Assembly (NCBI RefSeq): GCF_004698125.1
Contig: NZ_ML214297.1
Span: 2,020,891 to 2,084,890, forward strand
DNA from: Halosimplex halophilum
Lineage (GTDB): Archaea; Halobacteriota; Halobacteria; Halobacteriales; Haloarculaceae
Direction of reading: 5' to 3'
DNA: 64,000 nucleotides
This document shows positions 34,992 to 43,422 of the stretch, one piece after another. The notes under the pieces were generated by a model, which saw only the letters and a program-made list of their open reading frames with translations, was not told the origin of the DNA and did not search any database. Made by a program: the position numbers and the translations under genes. Position 1 is the first letter of the stretch; each line of letters starts with the position of its first letter.

Positions 34992-35969
34992 TCAGGCCTC
35001 GGTCGCGTCGTCGATGCGCGCCCACTGGTCGTCGGACAGCGACACCTCGATGGCGTCGAGGTTTTCGTCGAGCTGGTCGACGGTGCGGGCCCCGACGATC
35101 GGGACGCAGGTGAACCGCTCGTGGTCCATCAGCCAGCGCAGCGACACCTGCGCGGGCGTGGCGTCGACCTCGTCGGCCACGGCCCGGATCTCGTCCAGGA
35201 CCTCCCAGGCCTGGTCGTCGAGGTACCAGTCGGTGAAGTGCTCGTCGAGGTCGCCCCGCGAGCCGTCCGGCGTCTTCACCTCGCCGTCGCCCACGCGCTC
35301 GTACTTGCCGGTGAGAAAGCCGCCGTGCAGCGGCGAGTACGGGCAGACTGCGATGTCCTGGTCGGCACAGACATCCAGGTACTCCGAGACGGGGTCCCGA
35401 TACGTGGCCGAGTACTGCGGCTGGGTGACGGAGAAGGCCTCGTAGTTGTTCACGTCGGCCTGCCACAGGCCCTTGGTGAGCTTCCAGGCGTCACAGGTCG
35501 AGATGCCGACGTAGTGGACTTTGCCCTCCGAGACCAGGTCGTCGACGGCCCGCAGCGTCTGCTCGATGGGCGTCTCGTCGTCGAAGCGGTGCAGGTAGAG
35601 GATGTCCAGGTAGTCCGTGCCGAGCTTCTCCAGCGAGCCCTCGACCTCCGCCTTGACGTTCTTCTTCGAGAGGTTCTCCTGGAAGCGGGACACGTCCGAC
35701 CAGTAGCACTTCGAGGCGACCACGTAGTCCTCGCGGTCGCGCTCGTCGAGCCACTCGCCGATCCACTTCTCGGAGCGGCCCCCGCCGTAGCCGTTGGCGG
35801 TGTCGATGAAGTTGCCGCCCCGCTCCTCGAGGGCGTCGAGCAGTTCGTGGGCCTGTTCGCGGTCGGTCTCCATCACGCCGCTGTCCTCGTGTTCGAGGCC
35901 GAACCGCCAGGTGCCGAGACAGATGGGCGATACCTGCAGTCCCGTCGAGCCGAGTCGGACGTACTCCAT
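34992..35969 (-). CDS. Aldo/keto reductase
   Basis: 325 residues, (beta/alpha)8 barrel. MEYVRLGSTGLQVSPICLGTWRFG is the usual start. The catalytic tetrad is visible: Asp and Tyr in FIDTANGYGGGRSEKWIG, Lys in VVASKCYW and His in ILYLHRFD. The NADP-binding end has VPIVGARTVDQLDENLDA. It reduces an aldehyde or ketone with NAD(P)H; the YghZ/voltage-gated K-channel beta-like subgroup is a fair comparison. It is not clearly linked to the glycan genes. Confidence 0.9.
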   Translation of the reverse strand: MEYVRLGSTGLQVSPICLGTWRFGLEHEDSGVMETDREQAHELLDALEERGGNFIDTANGYGGGRSEKWIGEWLDERDREDYVVASKCYWSDVSRFQENLSKKNVKAEVEGSLEKLGTDYLDILYLHRFDDETPIEQTLRAVDDLVSEGKVHYVGISTCDAWKLTKGLWQADVNNYEAFSVTQPQYSATYRDPVSEYLDVCADQDIAVCPYSPLHGGFLTGKYERVGDGEVKTPDGSRGDLDEHFTDWYLDDQAWEVLDEIRAVADEVDATPAQVSLRWLMDHERFTCVPIVGARTVDQLDENLDAIEVSLSDDQWARIDDATEA

Positions 35970-35990
35970 GCGCGTCCGATCGACCGGCCG

Positions 35991-36001
35991 CGTGTTAACC
36001 G
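35991..36001 (-). promoter_or_regulatory. TATA-like box of the aldo/keto reductase gene
   Basis: GGTTAACACG (minus strand) about 28 nt before the ATG at 35969. Confidence 0.55.
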
Positions 36002-36120
36002 GTCGGGTACCGGAAGCGGCTTCCGGCGGAGCGGGCGGCGAGCGGCCCGTTCGACCGGTCGACGGCCGGCCGCTCGTACGACCGGTCGAGGGGATCGCGA
36101 AGCGGGGATTCCGAGACGAA

Positions 36121-36133
36121 TACATTTTTTTAC
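36121..36133 (+). promoter_or_regulatory. TATA-like box of the HalX regulator gene
   Basis: TACATTTTTTTAC, about 28 nt before the ATG at 36156. Confidence 0.6.
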
Positions 36134-36155
36134 CAAAGCGGCTTACCACCGGTCG

Positions 36156-36749
36156 ATGCCGAACGGCGGGGGGACGAAGCCACGAGACGGGTTCGCCGAC
36201 GACCGGACGACGATCCTCGTCGTCGACGACGAGGAGGTGGTCCGCGAGTCGTTCGCGCTGTATCTCGAACCGCTGGGCTACGCGGTCCGGACGGCCGACA
36301 GCGGCGGGGCCGCGCTGGCGGCCGTCGACGACGACGTCGACGTCGTCCTGCTGGACCGCCGGATGCCCGACCGGTCGGGCGACGAGGTCCTGGAGGAGAT
36401 CCGCGCCCGCAACATCGACTGCCAGATCGCCCTGGTCACGGCGGTCGACCCGGACTTCGACATCGTCACGATCGACTGCGACGACTACTTGGTCAAGCCG
36501 GTCGACCGCGACGACCTGATCGGGACCGTCGAGCGCCTCGAACTGCTCGACGAGTACGACGAGGCCCGTCGCGAACTCAGCGCGCTCCGGGTCAAGCGCA
36601 ACGTCCTCGAGGTCGAGAAACACCCCTCGGCGCTCGAAGACAGCGCCGAGTTCCGCCGCCTCCAGAACCGCATCGACGAGCTGGAGGCCGAACTCGACGA
36701 GATCGAGTCCGAGTTCGACGAGCGCCTCGGCTACGAGGGTCCGAGCTGA
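36156..36749 (+). CDS. HalX-domain response regulator
   Basis: 197 residues. Residues about 17-125 are a receiver domain: TTILVVDDEEVVRESF (acidic pocket), VVLLDRRMPDRSG (phosphorylated Asp), ALVTAVDPDFD and DYLVKPVDRDDL (Lys). Residues about 130-190 are a HalX domain, a charged helical hairpin found after haloarchaeal receivers (EFRRLQNRIDELEAELDEIE). There is no DNA-binding domain, so output is presumably by protein contact. No histidine kinase gene is adjacent. Confidence 0.92.
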   Translation: MPNGGGTKPRDGFADDRTTILVVDDEEVVRESFALYLEPLGYAVRTADSGGAALAAVDDDVDVVLLDRRMPDRSGDEVLEEIRARNIDCQIALVTAVDPDFDIVTIDCDDYLVKPVDRDDLIGTVERLELLDEYDEARRELSALRVKRNVLEVEKHPSALEDSAEFRRLQNRIDELEAELDEIESEFDERLGYEGPS

Positions 36750-36826
36750 CCACGCGGCGCTGCCGCCCGCTCGCGCCGCCACACGGCCGCGCCGCCGCTG
36801 TCACCGGTCGCCGACTCCTCGCGTAG

Positions 36827-37240
36827 TCACCGGTCGCCGACGAACAGCGCGGCGGCCGCCGCCGTGACCAGGAGGAAGGCGACCAGCGAGAGGTTCGGGA
36901 TCGTCAGCCCGACCACGCGCAGCTGCACCGCTGCGCAGCCGCCGAACGCGCAGCGGCCGCCCGCCGCGACCTGCAGCCAGGAGTGGTACGCCGCCAGGGC
37001 CGTCCCGAGCGTCGACAGCGGCAGGACCGTCCGGGAGACGCCCGGGCGGCGCTCGACCAGCGCGACGCCGAAGACGACCACCAGCGGGTACATCAGGATC
37101 CGCTGGTACCAGCACAGTTCGCAGGGGACCAGCCCCATCCCGACCGAGAGATAGAGGCTCCCGGCGGTGGCGACGGCGGCGACGAGAGCGCCGGCCGCGA
37201 GCGGATACCTGGCGTCGAGGGCGTCGAGGCGTGCGCTCAC
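36827..37240 (-). CDS. dsbB: DsbB-family thiol:quinone oxidoreductase
   Basis: 137 residues from a GTG at 37240, supported by a TATA-like box 28 nt upstream; the longer open frame upstream is Arg-rich and not credible. Four membrane helices are visible. CELCWYQR carries the first redox pair (C-x2-C) after helix 1, and CAFGGC the second pair (C-x4-C) in the loop between helices 3 and 4, as in DsbB. It would pass electrons from a surface thiol oxidase to membrane quinone, helping disulfide formation in exported proteins. No DsbA-like gene is in the window. Confidence 0.9.
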   Translation of the reverse strand: MSARLDALDARYPLAAGALVAAVATAGSLYLSVGMGLVPCELCWYQRILMYPLVVVFGVALVERRPGVSRTVLPLSTLGTALAAYHSWLQVAAGGRCAFGGCAAVQLRVVGLTIPNLSLVAFLLVTAAAAALFVGDR

Positions 37241-37261
37241 GGGCGGCGTTGCGCGGGGCGG

Positions 37262-37271
37262 GGCAAAATAC
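37262..37271 (-). promoter_or_regulatory. TATA-like box of dsbB
   Basis: GTATTTTGCC (minus strand), 28 nt before the GTG at 37240; it decides that start. Confidence 0.6.
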
Positions 37272-37334
37272 GGATCGGTTCGGCGGGCGCGGACTGCAGT
37301 CCGGTCCGGCGACGCGACCGACCGTCGAGCGGCC

Positions 37335-39254
37335 TCAGACGAAGCGGAACGTCTCCAGGTTCTTCGGGGCGAAGGTGCGCATGTTGAACTCGTGGTACAG
37401 CGCCGACGAGAGGTCCTGGGTGGAGGACTCGTCGCCGTGGACACAGAGCACCTTCTCGGGGCGGGGGTTCATCGTGCGGACGAAGTTCTCCAGGCCCTGG
37501 CGGTCGGCGTGGCCGGAGAAGCCGTCGACCGTCTCCACGTCCATGTTCAGCGAGAGGGTGTCGGCGCGGCCGCCGCCGTCGTTGACGGGGATCTCGTCCC
37601 AGCCGTTCTGGATGCGGCGACCGAGCGTGCCCTGTGCCTGGTAGCCGACGAATATCATGGTGCCGTCGTCCTGGCCGCCGACGTGGCGCAGCCAGGACAT
37701 GATGGGGCCGCCCTCCACCATCCCGGAGGTCGAGAGGACGATGCAGGGCCCGCCGTCGGCGATCTCCTGTCGCTCGTCCTCGCCGCCGTCGATGTGGTTG
37801 AACTGGTCGGCGAGGAACGGGTTCTCGTCCTCGTGGAAGATCCGGTCGCGGAGGTCGTCGCGGAGGTACTCGGGGTAGGTCGTGTGGATCGCAGTGGCCT
37901 CCCAGATCATCCCGTCGAGGTGGACCGGCACCTCGGGGATCTCGCCCTCGCGCATCGCCTCCTCCAGGACGAGCATGATCTCCTGGGAGCGGCCGACCGC
38001 GAACGCGGGGATGAGCACCTTCCCGTCGCGCTCGACGGTGTTCCGGATGACCTCCTTGAGCTTGCGCTCGGAGTCGGCCTGGTCGGTCTGGTAGTCGTTG
38101 CGCCCGCCGTAGGTCGACTCCAGGACCAGCGTCTCGACGCGCGGGAACTCGTTGACGGCGCCGTTGAACAGGCGAGTGTCCTCGTAGTGAATGTCCCCGG
38201 AGAAGGCGACGTTGTAGAGGCCGTCGCCGATGTGGAAGTGGGAGATGGCCGACCCGAGGATGTGGCCGGCGTTGTGGAAGGTGAGCTTGATGTCCGGCGC
38301 GATGTCGGTCACGTCGCCGTACTCCAGCGGGATGGTGTGTTTGATCGCCTCGCGGACCATCTCGGACTCGTAGGGCGGCGACCGCCCCTCCTTGGCGGCC
38401 ACGTCGAGGTAGTCCAGCGTGAGCAGGCCCATCAGGTCGCGGGTCGGCTCGGTGCAGTAGATGGGACCGTCGTAGCCGTACTTGAACAGGAGGGGGACGA
38501 GCGCCGAGTGGTCGAGGTGGGCGTGGGTGAGCACGACCGCGTCGAGCGAGCTCGGGCCCGATCCGAGCGCCTCGGGCACCTGGAGGTAGGGCACCTCGTC
38601 CTCGGCGCCGGGCTTGTCGCCGCAGTCGATGAGCACGCGGGTCTCGGGCGTCGAGAGGACGAAGGCGGCGCGGCCGACCTCGCGACAGCAGCCCAGCGTC
38701 GAGATGCGGACCCACTCGTCGTCGGACATCTCCTCGCGGTGGATCTGGCGGCCGATGCGTTCGAGGATGTCCCGCCGGTCGTCCCGTTCCTGCTTGAGGA
38801 AGTTGCGGACGTTCTTGACCGTCGAGGACTCGATTGGCGGCGTGCGGACCACCTCGGGCGTCCAGCCGACCTCCTGGGTGATCTCCCGGAGCGTCGAGCC
38901 GTGGCGGCCGATGACCATGCCGGGCTTCTGGGCCTCGACGACGACCTCGCCGGTGTCGTGGTGGAAGTCCAGGTCGGTGACGCCGGCCTCCTCGGGGATG
39001 ATGCTCTCGATGGTCGCCCTGGCGTCGCTGGGTTCCGAGAGCTCGGAGGGGTCGGGCCGGACGGTGATGCGCTTGCGGAGCTTCGAGGCGAGCTCGCGGA
39101 TCAGGTCGCCGTTGCTGGCGAACTTCTTCGGGTCGCGCGTGTACACGACCAGCTCCGGCCCCTCGTAGGCGACCTCCGTGATGGAGATGTCGACCGGGAC
39201 TTCCTGTTCGATCTCTGCTCTGATATCGTCGAGTTGCTTGTCTACTTGACTCAT
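37335..39254 (-). CDS. FttA/aCPSF1 beta-CASP ribonuclease, transcription termination factor
   Basis: 639 residues, the normal length of archaeal CPSF1. Residues 1-145 hold two KH-type domains, with the GxxG loop in MVIGRHGSTLREI (112-124). Residues about 180-640 are metallo-beta-lactamase plus beta-CASP: LTHAHLDHSAL (His244, His246, Asp248, His249), HNAGHILGSAI, LESTYGG, and the C-terminal KVLCVHGDESS. Archaeal FttA cleaves nascent RNA behind RNA polymerase and ends transcription. It is an essential-type housekeeping gene with a leader of unusual structure (see the inverted repeats at 39369-39426). Confidence 0.95.
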   Translation of the reverse strand: MSQVDKQLDDIRAEIEQEVPVDISITEVAYEGPELVVYTRDPKKFASNGDLIRELASKLRKRITVRPDPSELSEPSDARATIESIIPEEAGVTDLDFHHDTGEVVVEAQKPGMVIGRHGSTLREITQEVGWTPEVVRTPPIESSTVKNVRNFLKQERDDRRDILERIGRQIHREEMSDDEWVRISTLGCCREVGRAAFVLSTPETRVLIDCGDKPGAEDEVPYLQVPEALGSGPSSLDAVVLTHAHLDHSALVPLLFKYGYDGPIYCTEPTRDLMGLLTLDYLDVAAKEGRSPPYESEMVREAIKHTIPLEYGDVTDIAPDIKLTFHNAGHILGSAISHFHIGDGLYNVAFSGDIHYEDTRLFNGAVNEFPRVETLVLESTYGGRNDYQTDQADSERKLKEVIRNTVERDGKVLIPAFAVGRSQEIMLVLEEAMREGEIPEVPVHLDGMIWEATAIHTTYPEYLRDDLRDRIFHEDENPFLADQFNHIDGGEDERQEIADGGPCIVLSTSGMVEGGPIMSWLRHVGGQDDGTMIFVGYQAQGTLGRRIQNGWDEIPVNDGGGRADTLSLNMDVETVDGFSGHADRQGLENFVRTMNPRPEKVLCVHGDESSTQDLSSALYHEFNMRTFAPKNLETFRFV

Positions 39255-39368
39255 AGCTGCGAAAACAGGGTCGGACCGGCCGGTCGCCGGGCGGCGCCGA
39301 CGGCTACCCGCTCGTCGTCGCGCGCGCCACGGCGTGCCCGCCGGGGTCTGAGAGCAATACTCATAGGT

Positions 39369-39426
39369 CGGTTTTCCTGCTGGGGGAATCCACTCCGGAC
39401 CCTAGACGGAAGTGTCCGGAAAACCG
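39369..39426 (-). promoter_or_regulatory. Nested inverted repeats in the probable leader of the FttA gene
   Basis: Outer arms CGGTTTTCC (39369-39377) and GGAAAACCG (39418-39426) are perfectly complementary. Inner arms TCCGGAC (39394-39400) and GTCCGGA (39414-39420) compete for part of the same bases, so two alternative folds are possible. If the FttA gene starts from the AT-rich box at 39451-39460 (minus strand), both lie at the 5' end of its mRNA. Confidence 0.45.
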
Positions 39427-39450
39427 GCTTACTCCCTCCTAACCTCCCGG

Positions 39451-39460
39451 TGTTATAAAA
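39451..39460 (+). promoter_or_regulatory. TATA-like box in the FttA / hypothetical gene divergent region
   Basis: TGTTATAAAA can serve the plus-strand gene at 39503 (leader about 20 nt) and, read on the other strand as TTTTATAACA, the FttA gene (leader about 170 nt). Confidence 0.5.
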
Positions 39461-39502
39461 GCCTTCGCAAACGAGTAGGCGATCCGACGCGAGGGACCCG
39501 AT

Positions 39503-40054
39503 ATGCGACTCACGCCGGACGCCGTCGCCGACCAGCACGAGTGGGTCCGCGAACGCGACGCCGTCGTCGTCGCGCTGATCAACGCGACCCGCGCCGACCT
39601 GGGCGAGCGCTTCGACACCGAGGTCGACGAGGTGACCGGCGGGCAGTACCGCCGCGCCGTCGACGAGGTGTTCGCCGACGGCGACCGCGCCGTCAACGTC
39701 GCCGCCCTCGTCGGGATCCTCCGAGACCTCGACGTACAGGGCGACTACCCGGGATTCGTCGTCGACGAACTCCTCGGACGGGAACTCGCGGGGACGATCG
39801 CGGGGGACCAGCCGCTGCGCCTGCTCGGCGAGGCGACCTTCCACTACGCGGACGTGGCGATAGAGGATGTGGATGCGGCCGTCGAGGGGGCCGACGGGTC
39901 CGCGGGCGTCTACGACGGCGACCCCGCGGGGCTGGACGACCTCGACGCGGCGCTCGCCGCGGGGTTCCAGACGCGACTCCCCGGCTGGGAGTGGCGCGAG
40001 GGGGCGAGCCCGTTCGCGGTCGAGCCGACCGGCGATACCGGCGGGAGCGAGTGA
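39503..40054 (+). CDS. Conserved haloarchaeal hypothetical protein
   Basis: 183 residues, acidic, soluble, without signal or membrane segments. It begins MRLTPDAVADQHEWVRERDAVVVALINATRADLGERFDTEVDEVTGGQYRRAVDEVF, probably a helical domain. The central part, EATFHYADVAIEDVDAAVEG, and the tryptophan-containing end LPGWEWREGASPF suggest a second beta-rich part. Codon use and composition match its neighbours, so it is surely a gene. I do not recognise the family. Confidence 0.8.
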   Translation: MRLTPDAVADQHEWVRERDAVVVALINATRADLGERFDTEVDEVTGGQYRRAVDEVFADGDRAVNVAALVGILRDLDVQGDYPGFVVDELLGRELAGTIAGDQPLRLLGEATFHYADVAIEDVDAAVEGADGSAGVYDGDPAGLDDLDAALAAGFQTRLPGWEWREGASPFAVEPTGDTGGSE

Positions 40055-40066
40055 CGCCGGCGCCGC

Positions 40067-41203
40067 TCAGTCCCGCAGCAGCGCGTCGCCGTGGCGCTCG
40101 CGCAGCCGCCGGAGGTCCCCGCGCTGGCCGACGAGGTGGTCGGGCACCTCGTCGTACACCTCGGAGAAGAGGTCGTCCGGGTCGGGCGCGGCCTCGGCCT
40201 CCGCCGTCTCGATGGCGTCGGCGACGCGCTCCTCGACCCGGGCGTCGATAGCGTCGACGCCCGCCTCGTCCAGCCGGCCGGTCTCGACGAGGAACGTCTC
40301 GAGGCGGTCGATCGGGTCGCGGTCGCGCCAGTACTCGACCTCCTCGTCGTCGCGGTACACGTCGGGGTCGTCGGCGGTGGTGTGGGCGCCGTAGCGGTAC
40401 TCGACGGACTCGATCAGCGTCGGCCGCAGGTCCTCGGCGTCCGGATCGAGGGCCTTCTCGCGGGCGTAGCGGACCACCGAGTACACCGCAAGCGGGTCCA
40501 TGCCGTCGACGCGGATCCCCTCGAACCCATAGGCGTCGGCCTTCTGTGCGAGCGTCGCGCTCGCGGTCTGGCGCCGCCGCGGGACGGAGATGGCCCACTG
40601 GTTGTTGTGACAGAGGAAGACGGCGGGCGCGTCGAACACGCCCGCGAAGTTCAGCGCCTCGTGGAAGTCCCCTTCCGAGGTGGCGCCGTCCCCGAAGTGC
40701 GCGAGCGCGACCGACTCGTCGCCCCGGTGGCCGGCCGCCATCGCCGCGCCGGTCGCGTGGGGGAGCTGGGTCGCGATCGGGATGGCCTCGGGCGCGACCG
40801 TCGGGCCGTCGGCGCTCCCGCATGGCAACTCCGCGCCCATCAGCCCGCGGAGGATCCCGGGCAGGTCGAACCCCGCGACCAGCCGGACGGCGTGCTCGCG
40901 GTAGGTCGGGAACACCCAGTCGTCGTCGGCCAGCGCGAGCGTGCTCGCGACCTGACCGGCCTCCTGGCCGCTCATCGGCGCGTAGGTCGCCAGCCGGCCC
41001 TGGCGCTGCCAGCTCACCGCACGCTCGTCGAAGTGCCGGGCGGTCACCATCGCCTCGTACATCGTCACCAGCGCCTCGTCCGACAGATCCGGTTCGGTCG
41101 CGCCGGGGAGGAGCCGGCCGTCCGGGTCGAGGACCCGCACCTCGCCGCTGTCGTCGGCGTAGTCGTTCGTCCGTATCAGGTCCGTGTCTCGTATCGTGCT
41201 CAT
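40067..41203 (-). CDS. Thiamine-diphosphate-dependent 2-oxoacid dehydrogenase E1 component, alpha subunit
   Basis: 378 residues. The ThDP signature is complete: GDGATSEGDFHEALNFAG...FLCHNN, with the Mg/ThDP-binding Gly-Asp-Gly and Asn. The N-terminal half (VTARHFDERAVSWQRQGRLATYAPMSGQEAGQV) and the phosphorylation-loop region (VEYRYGAHTTADDPDVYRDDEE) fit E1-alpha of pyruvate or branched-chain 2-oxoacid dehydrogenase. E1-beta, E2 and E3 genes are not adjacent, which is unusual for this enzyme. Its partner must be encoded elsewhere, and the substrate is uncertain. Confidence 0.9.
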   Translation of the reverse strand: MSTIRDTDLIRTNDYADDSGEVRVLDPDGRLLPGATEPDLSDEALVTMYEAMVTARHFDERAVSWQRQGRLATYAPMSGQEAGQVASTLALADDDWVFPTYREHAVRLVAGFDLPGILRGLMGAELPCGSADGPTVAPEAIPIATQLPHATGAAMAAGHRGDESVALAHFGDGATSEGDFHEALNFAGVFDAPAVFLCHNNQWAISVPRRRQTASATLAQKADAYGFEGIRVDGMDPLAVYSVVRYAREKALDPDAEDLRPTLIESVEYRYGAHTTADDPDVYRDDEEVEYWRDRDPIDRLETFLVETGRLDEAGVDAIDARVEERVADAIETAEAEAAPDPDDLFSEVYDEVPDHLVGQRGDLRRLRERHGDALLRD

Positions 41204-41423
41204 GGTGTCGTTGTCCGTTCGTCCGCAGTGTCGCCTGTCGAAGGGACGTAGCGTCGACCGATGACGGCACCGCAGGGGACGCCGTCGAACTGCACTATCC
41301 TGTCGCGAGAGACTCCGCCAGCGGTGTCGGGAAACGTCGGTCCGCGGTGTCGCGTCGGTTGCGCAGCGAAGCGGACGCCGTCCGCGCCGGAGTGGCGGAG
41401 GACATACGTGTACGGAAGCGCGG

Positions 41424-41440
41424 TTTATACTTAATTATTG
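41424..41440 (+). promoter_or_regulatory. AT-rich promoter element upstream of proS
   Basis: TTTATACTTAATTATTG is the most AT-rich stretch in this part of the window. It predicts transcription from about 41460 and a leader of roughly 210 nt for proS. Confidence 0.5.
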
Positions 41441-41480
41441 TGTGGTATTCCGAAACACACCGAACGAACGTCCGGCTTTG

Positions 41481-41541
41481 CGGCCGTCTCCGGCCGGATC
41501 AAGAGACGACAGGTCTGATCGGTCGACACCGGAGACGGCCG
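41481..41541 (+). promoter_or_regulatory. Large hairpin in the probable proS leader
   Basis: CGGCCGTCTCCGG (41481-41493) and CCGGAGACGGCCG (41529-41541) pair perfectly over 13 bp around a 35-nt loop, which contains its own shorter pairing (GATCA with TGATC). It starts about 20 nt after the predicted transcription start. Confidence 0.55.
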
Positions 41542-41673
41542 TCCACCGACGTGTCTGTCCGTGTGGCGACAGCTCCGATCGGTATTCGTCGGCCCCGTCG
41601 GCGGCGCCGGGGGCGTGCGAACGCGAACCGGGGCTTCGTCAGGTTCAAGAGCGCGCTCGGCGAGGAATCGATA

Positions 41674-43128
41674 ATGAGCGGCGAGCAGGAACTCGGCATC
41701 ACCGAGAGCAAGGAGCATTCGACGGGCGAGTGGTACGCCGAAGTCGTGCAGAAGGCGGAGCTGGCTGACTACGCGCCCATGGGCGGGTTCATCGTCACCC
41801 GCCCCCGTGGGTACGCGGTCTGGGAGCGCATCCAGGACCACCTCGACGGCTGGTTCAAGGACACCGGGGTCGACAACGCCTACTTCCCGATGTTCATCCC
41901 CGAGAGCTACCTCGAACGGGAGAAGGACATCGTCGAGGGGTTCGACCCCGAGGTCGCGTGGGTGACCCACGGCGGCTACGAGGAACTCGAGGAGCGCCTC
42001 GCGGTCCGTCCGACCAGCGAGTCCATCATCACCCCCTTCATCGCCGACTGGGTCCGCTCGCACCGGGACCTGCCCATGCGGCTCAACCAGTGGTGTTCGG
42101 TCGTCCGGTGGGAGGCCACCGAGACCAAGCCGTTCTTCCGTACGAAGGAGTTCCTCTGGCAGGAGGGCCACACCGCCCACGCCGACCAGGAGGGCGCCTG
42201 GGACGAGACGATGACCCGCCTCGACCAGTACGAGCGGCTCTACGAGGACGTGATGGCCATGCCCGCGCTGAAGGGGCGCAAGCCCGAACACGACAAGTTC
42301 CCCGGCGCCCACACCACCACGACCATCGAGACGCTCATGCCCGACGGCAAGAGCGTCCAGGCCGCCACCTCCCACTACCTGGGCACCTCCTTCGCCGAGG
42401 CGTTCGACATCACCTACGCCGACGAGGACGAGGAGGAACAGACCGCCCACACCACCTCGTGGGGCCTCTCGTGGCGCTCGATGGGCGCGCTCATCATGCT
42501 CCACTCCGACGACCAGGGGCTCGTGCTCCCGCCCACGCTCGCGCCCACGCAGGTCGTCGTCGTCCCCATCTGGCAGGAGGACAACAAGGACGAGGTGCTG
42601 GAGTACGCCGCCGACGCCGCCGCCGAGCTCGACGAAGCGGGGATCAGGGTCAACCTCGACGACCGCGACAACCGCAACCCCGGCTTCAAGTACAACGAGT
42701 GGGAGCTCAAGGGCGTCCCCCTCCGGGTCGAGGTCGGCCCCAACGAGGTCGAGGACGGGGAACTCACGCTCGTCCACCGCCCCGACGGGGAGAACAGCGT
42801 CGAAGATCGGGAGAACATCGCCGCGACCGTCGAGGAGCACCTCGACACCGTCTACGCCAAGCTCTACGCCAGCGCCGAGGAGACGCTGGAAGGGGAGATC
42901 CGCGAGGCGGAGTCCCGCGAGGAGATCCTCGGCACCATCGGCCAGCACGGCGGCTACGTCAAGACCGGCTGGTGCGGCGACGAGGACTGCGAGGAGCCCA
43001 TCAAGGACGCGCTGGCCGCCGAGATCGTGATGGTTCCCCTCGACCGCGACGAGGAGCCCGTCCACGACGACTGCGCCATCTGCGGCGACGAGGCCGAGGA
43101 GACCGCCTACTGGGCGAAGACCTACTAG
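41674..43128 (+). CDS. proS: Prolyl-tRNA synthetase (archaeal/eukaryotic type)
   Basis: 484 residues from the ATG at 41674. Class II motifs: PMFIPESYLE with the proline-site region, motif 2 RWEATETKPFFRTKEFLWQEGHTAHA, motif 3 TTSWGLSWRSMGALIMLHSDDQGLVLPP. An anticodon-binding domain (VVVVPIWQEDN...) follows, then the C-terminal domain typical of the archaeal type with Cys in GWCGDEDCEEP and CAICGDE for zinc, ending in a Tyr (WAKTY). It charges tRNA-Pro. The gene is monocistronic with a long structured leader. Confidence 0.96.
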   Translation: MSGEQELGITESKEHSTGEWYAEVVQKAELADYAPMGGFIVTRPRGYAVWERIQDHLDGWFKDTGVDNAYFPMFIPESYLEREKDIVEGFDPEVAWVTHGGYEELEERLAVRPTSESIITPFIADWVRSHRDLPMRLNQWCSVVRWEATETKPFFRTKEFLWQEGHTAHADQEGAWDETMTRLDQYERLYEDVMAMPALKGRKPEHDKFPGAHTTTTIETLMPDGKSVQAATSHYLGTSFAEAFDITYADEDEEEQTAHTTSWGLSWRSMGALIMLHSDDQGLVLPPTLAPTQVVVVPIWQEDNKDEVLEYAADAAAELDEAGIRVNLDDRDNRNPGFKYNEWELKGVPLRVEVGPNEVEDGELTLVHRPDGENSVEDRENIAATVEEHLDTVYAKLYASAEETLEGEIREAESREEILGTIGQHGGYVKTGWCGDEDCEEPIKDALAAEIVMVPLDRDEEPVHDDCAICGDEAEETAYWAKTY

Positions 43129-43422
43129 GACCCACTTTTTCGCTCGGAGGTGTCCTCGGTCGCTAAAAGCGACCTGCGGGCACCCCCGAGCCAAAAACTT
43201 GGGGAAAAAGGGCCGGACGACTCGCTCACTCCGTTCGCTCGCGTCCGGAGAACCGGCGCCGCGGGCGCCGGACGCTCGGTCGACGCCCGATGCTCGAAGG
43301 GTCACGGTATATCTTCCGAGTCCGCCGATACTACGCGGGCGCATTCCGTCAGCAGGCTACACGCGGTCCGAACCGCTCCGTGGCGCGAAGGTTGAAGTAC
43401 GGGTACGCGACCACCGGCGGCC
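43129..43422. other. Intergenic region proS / pilus ATPase
   Basis: Begins with the proS terminator. A GGTATATC box at about 43307-43314 is the most promoter-like element before the ATPase gene. A short inverted pair (GGCCGGACG...CGTCCGG, 43210-43246) surrounds a CTCGCTCACTCCGTTCGCTCG run, common filler in haloarchaeal genomes. Confidence 0.5.
43132..43141 (+). terminator. T-run terminator after proS
   Basis: CACTTTTTC begins 4 nt after the TAG stop; a T5 run is the usual archaeal termination signal. Confidence 0.5.

Larger units (their letters stand above)
41204..41673. other. Divergent intergenic region E1-alpha / proS
   Basis: Holds one AT-rich promoter-like stretch (41424-41440) and a strong inverted repeat (41481-41541), with no credible gene. 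A 55-codon open frame at 41258 has atypical composition and was rejected. Confidence 0.6.

Noticed and set aside
41258-41425. 55-codon open frame upstream of proS
   Set aside because: Non-acidic, Cys- and Thr-rich product with irregular codon use; lies upstream of the predicted promoter.
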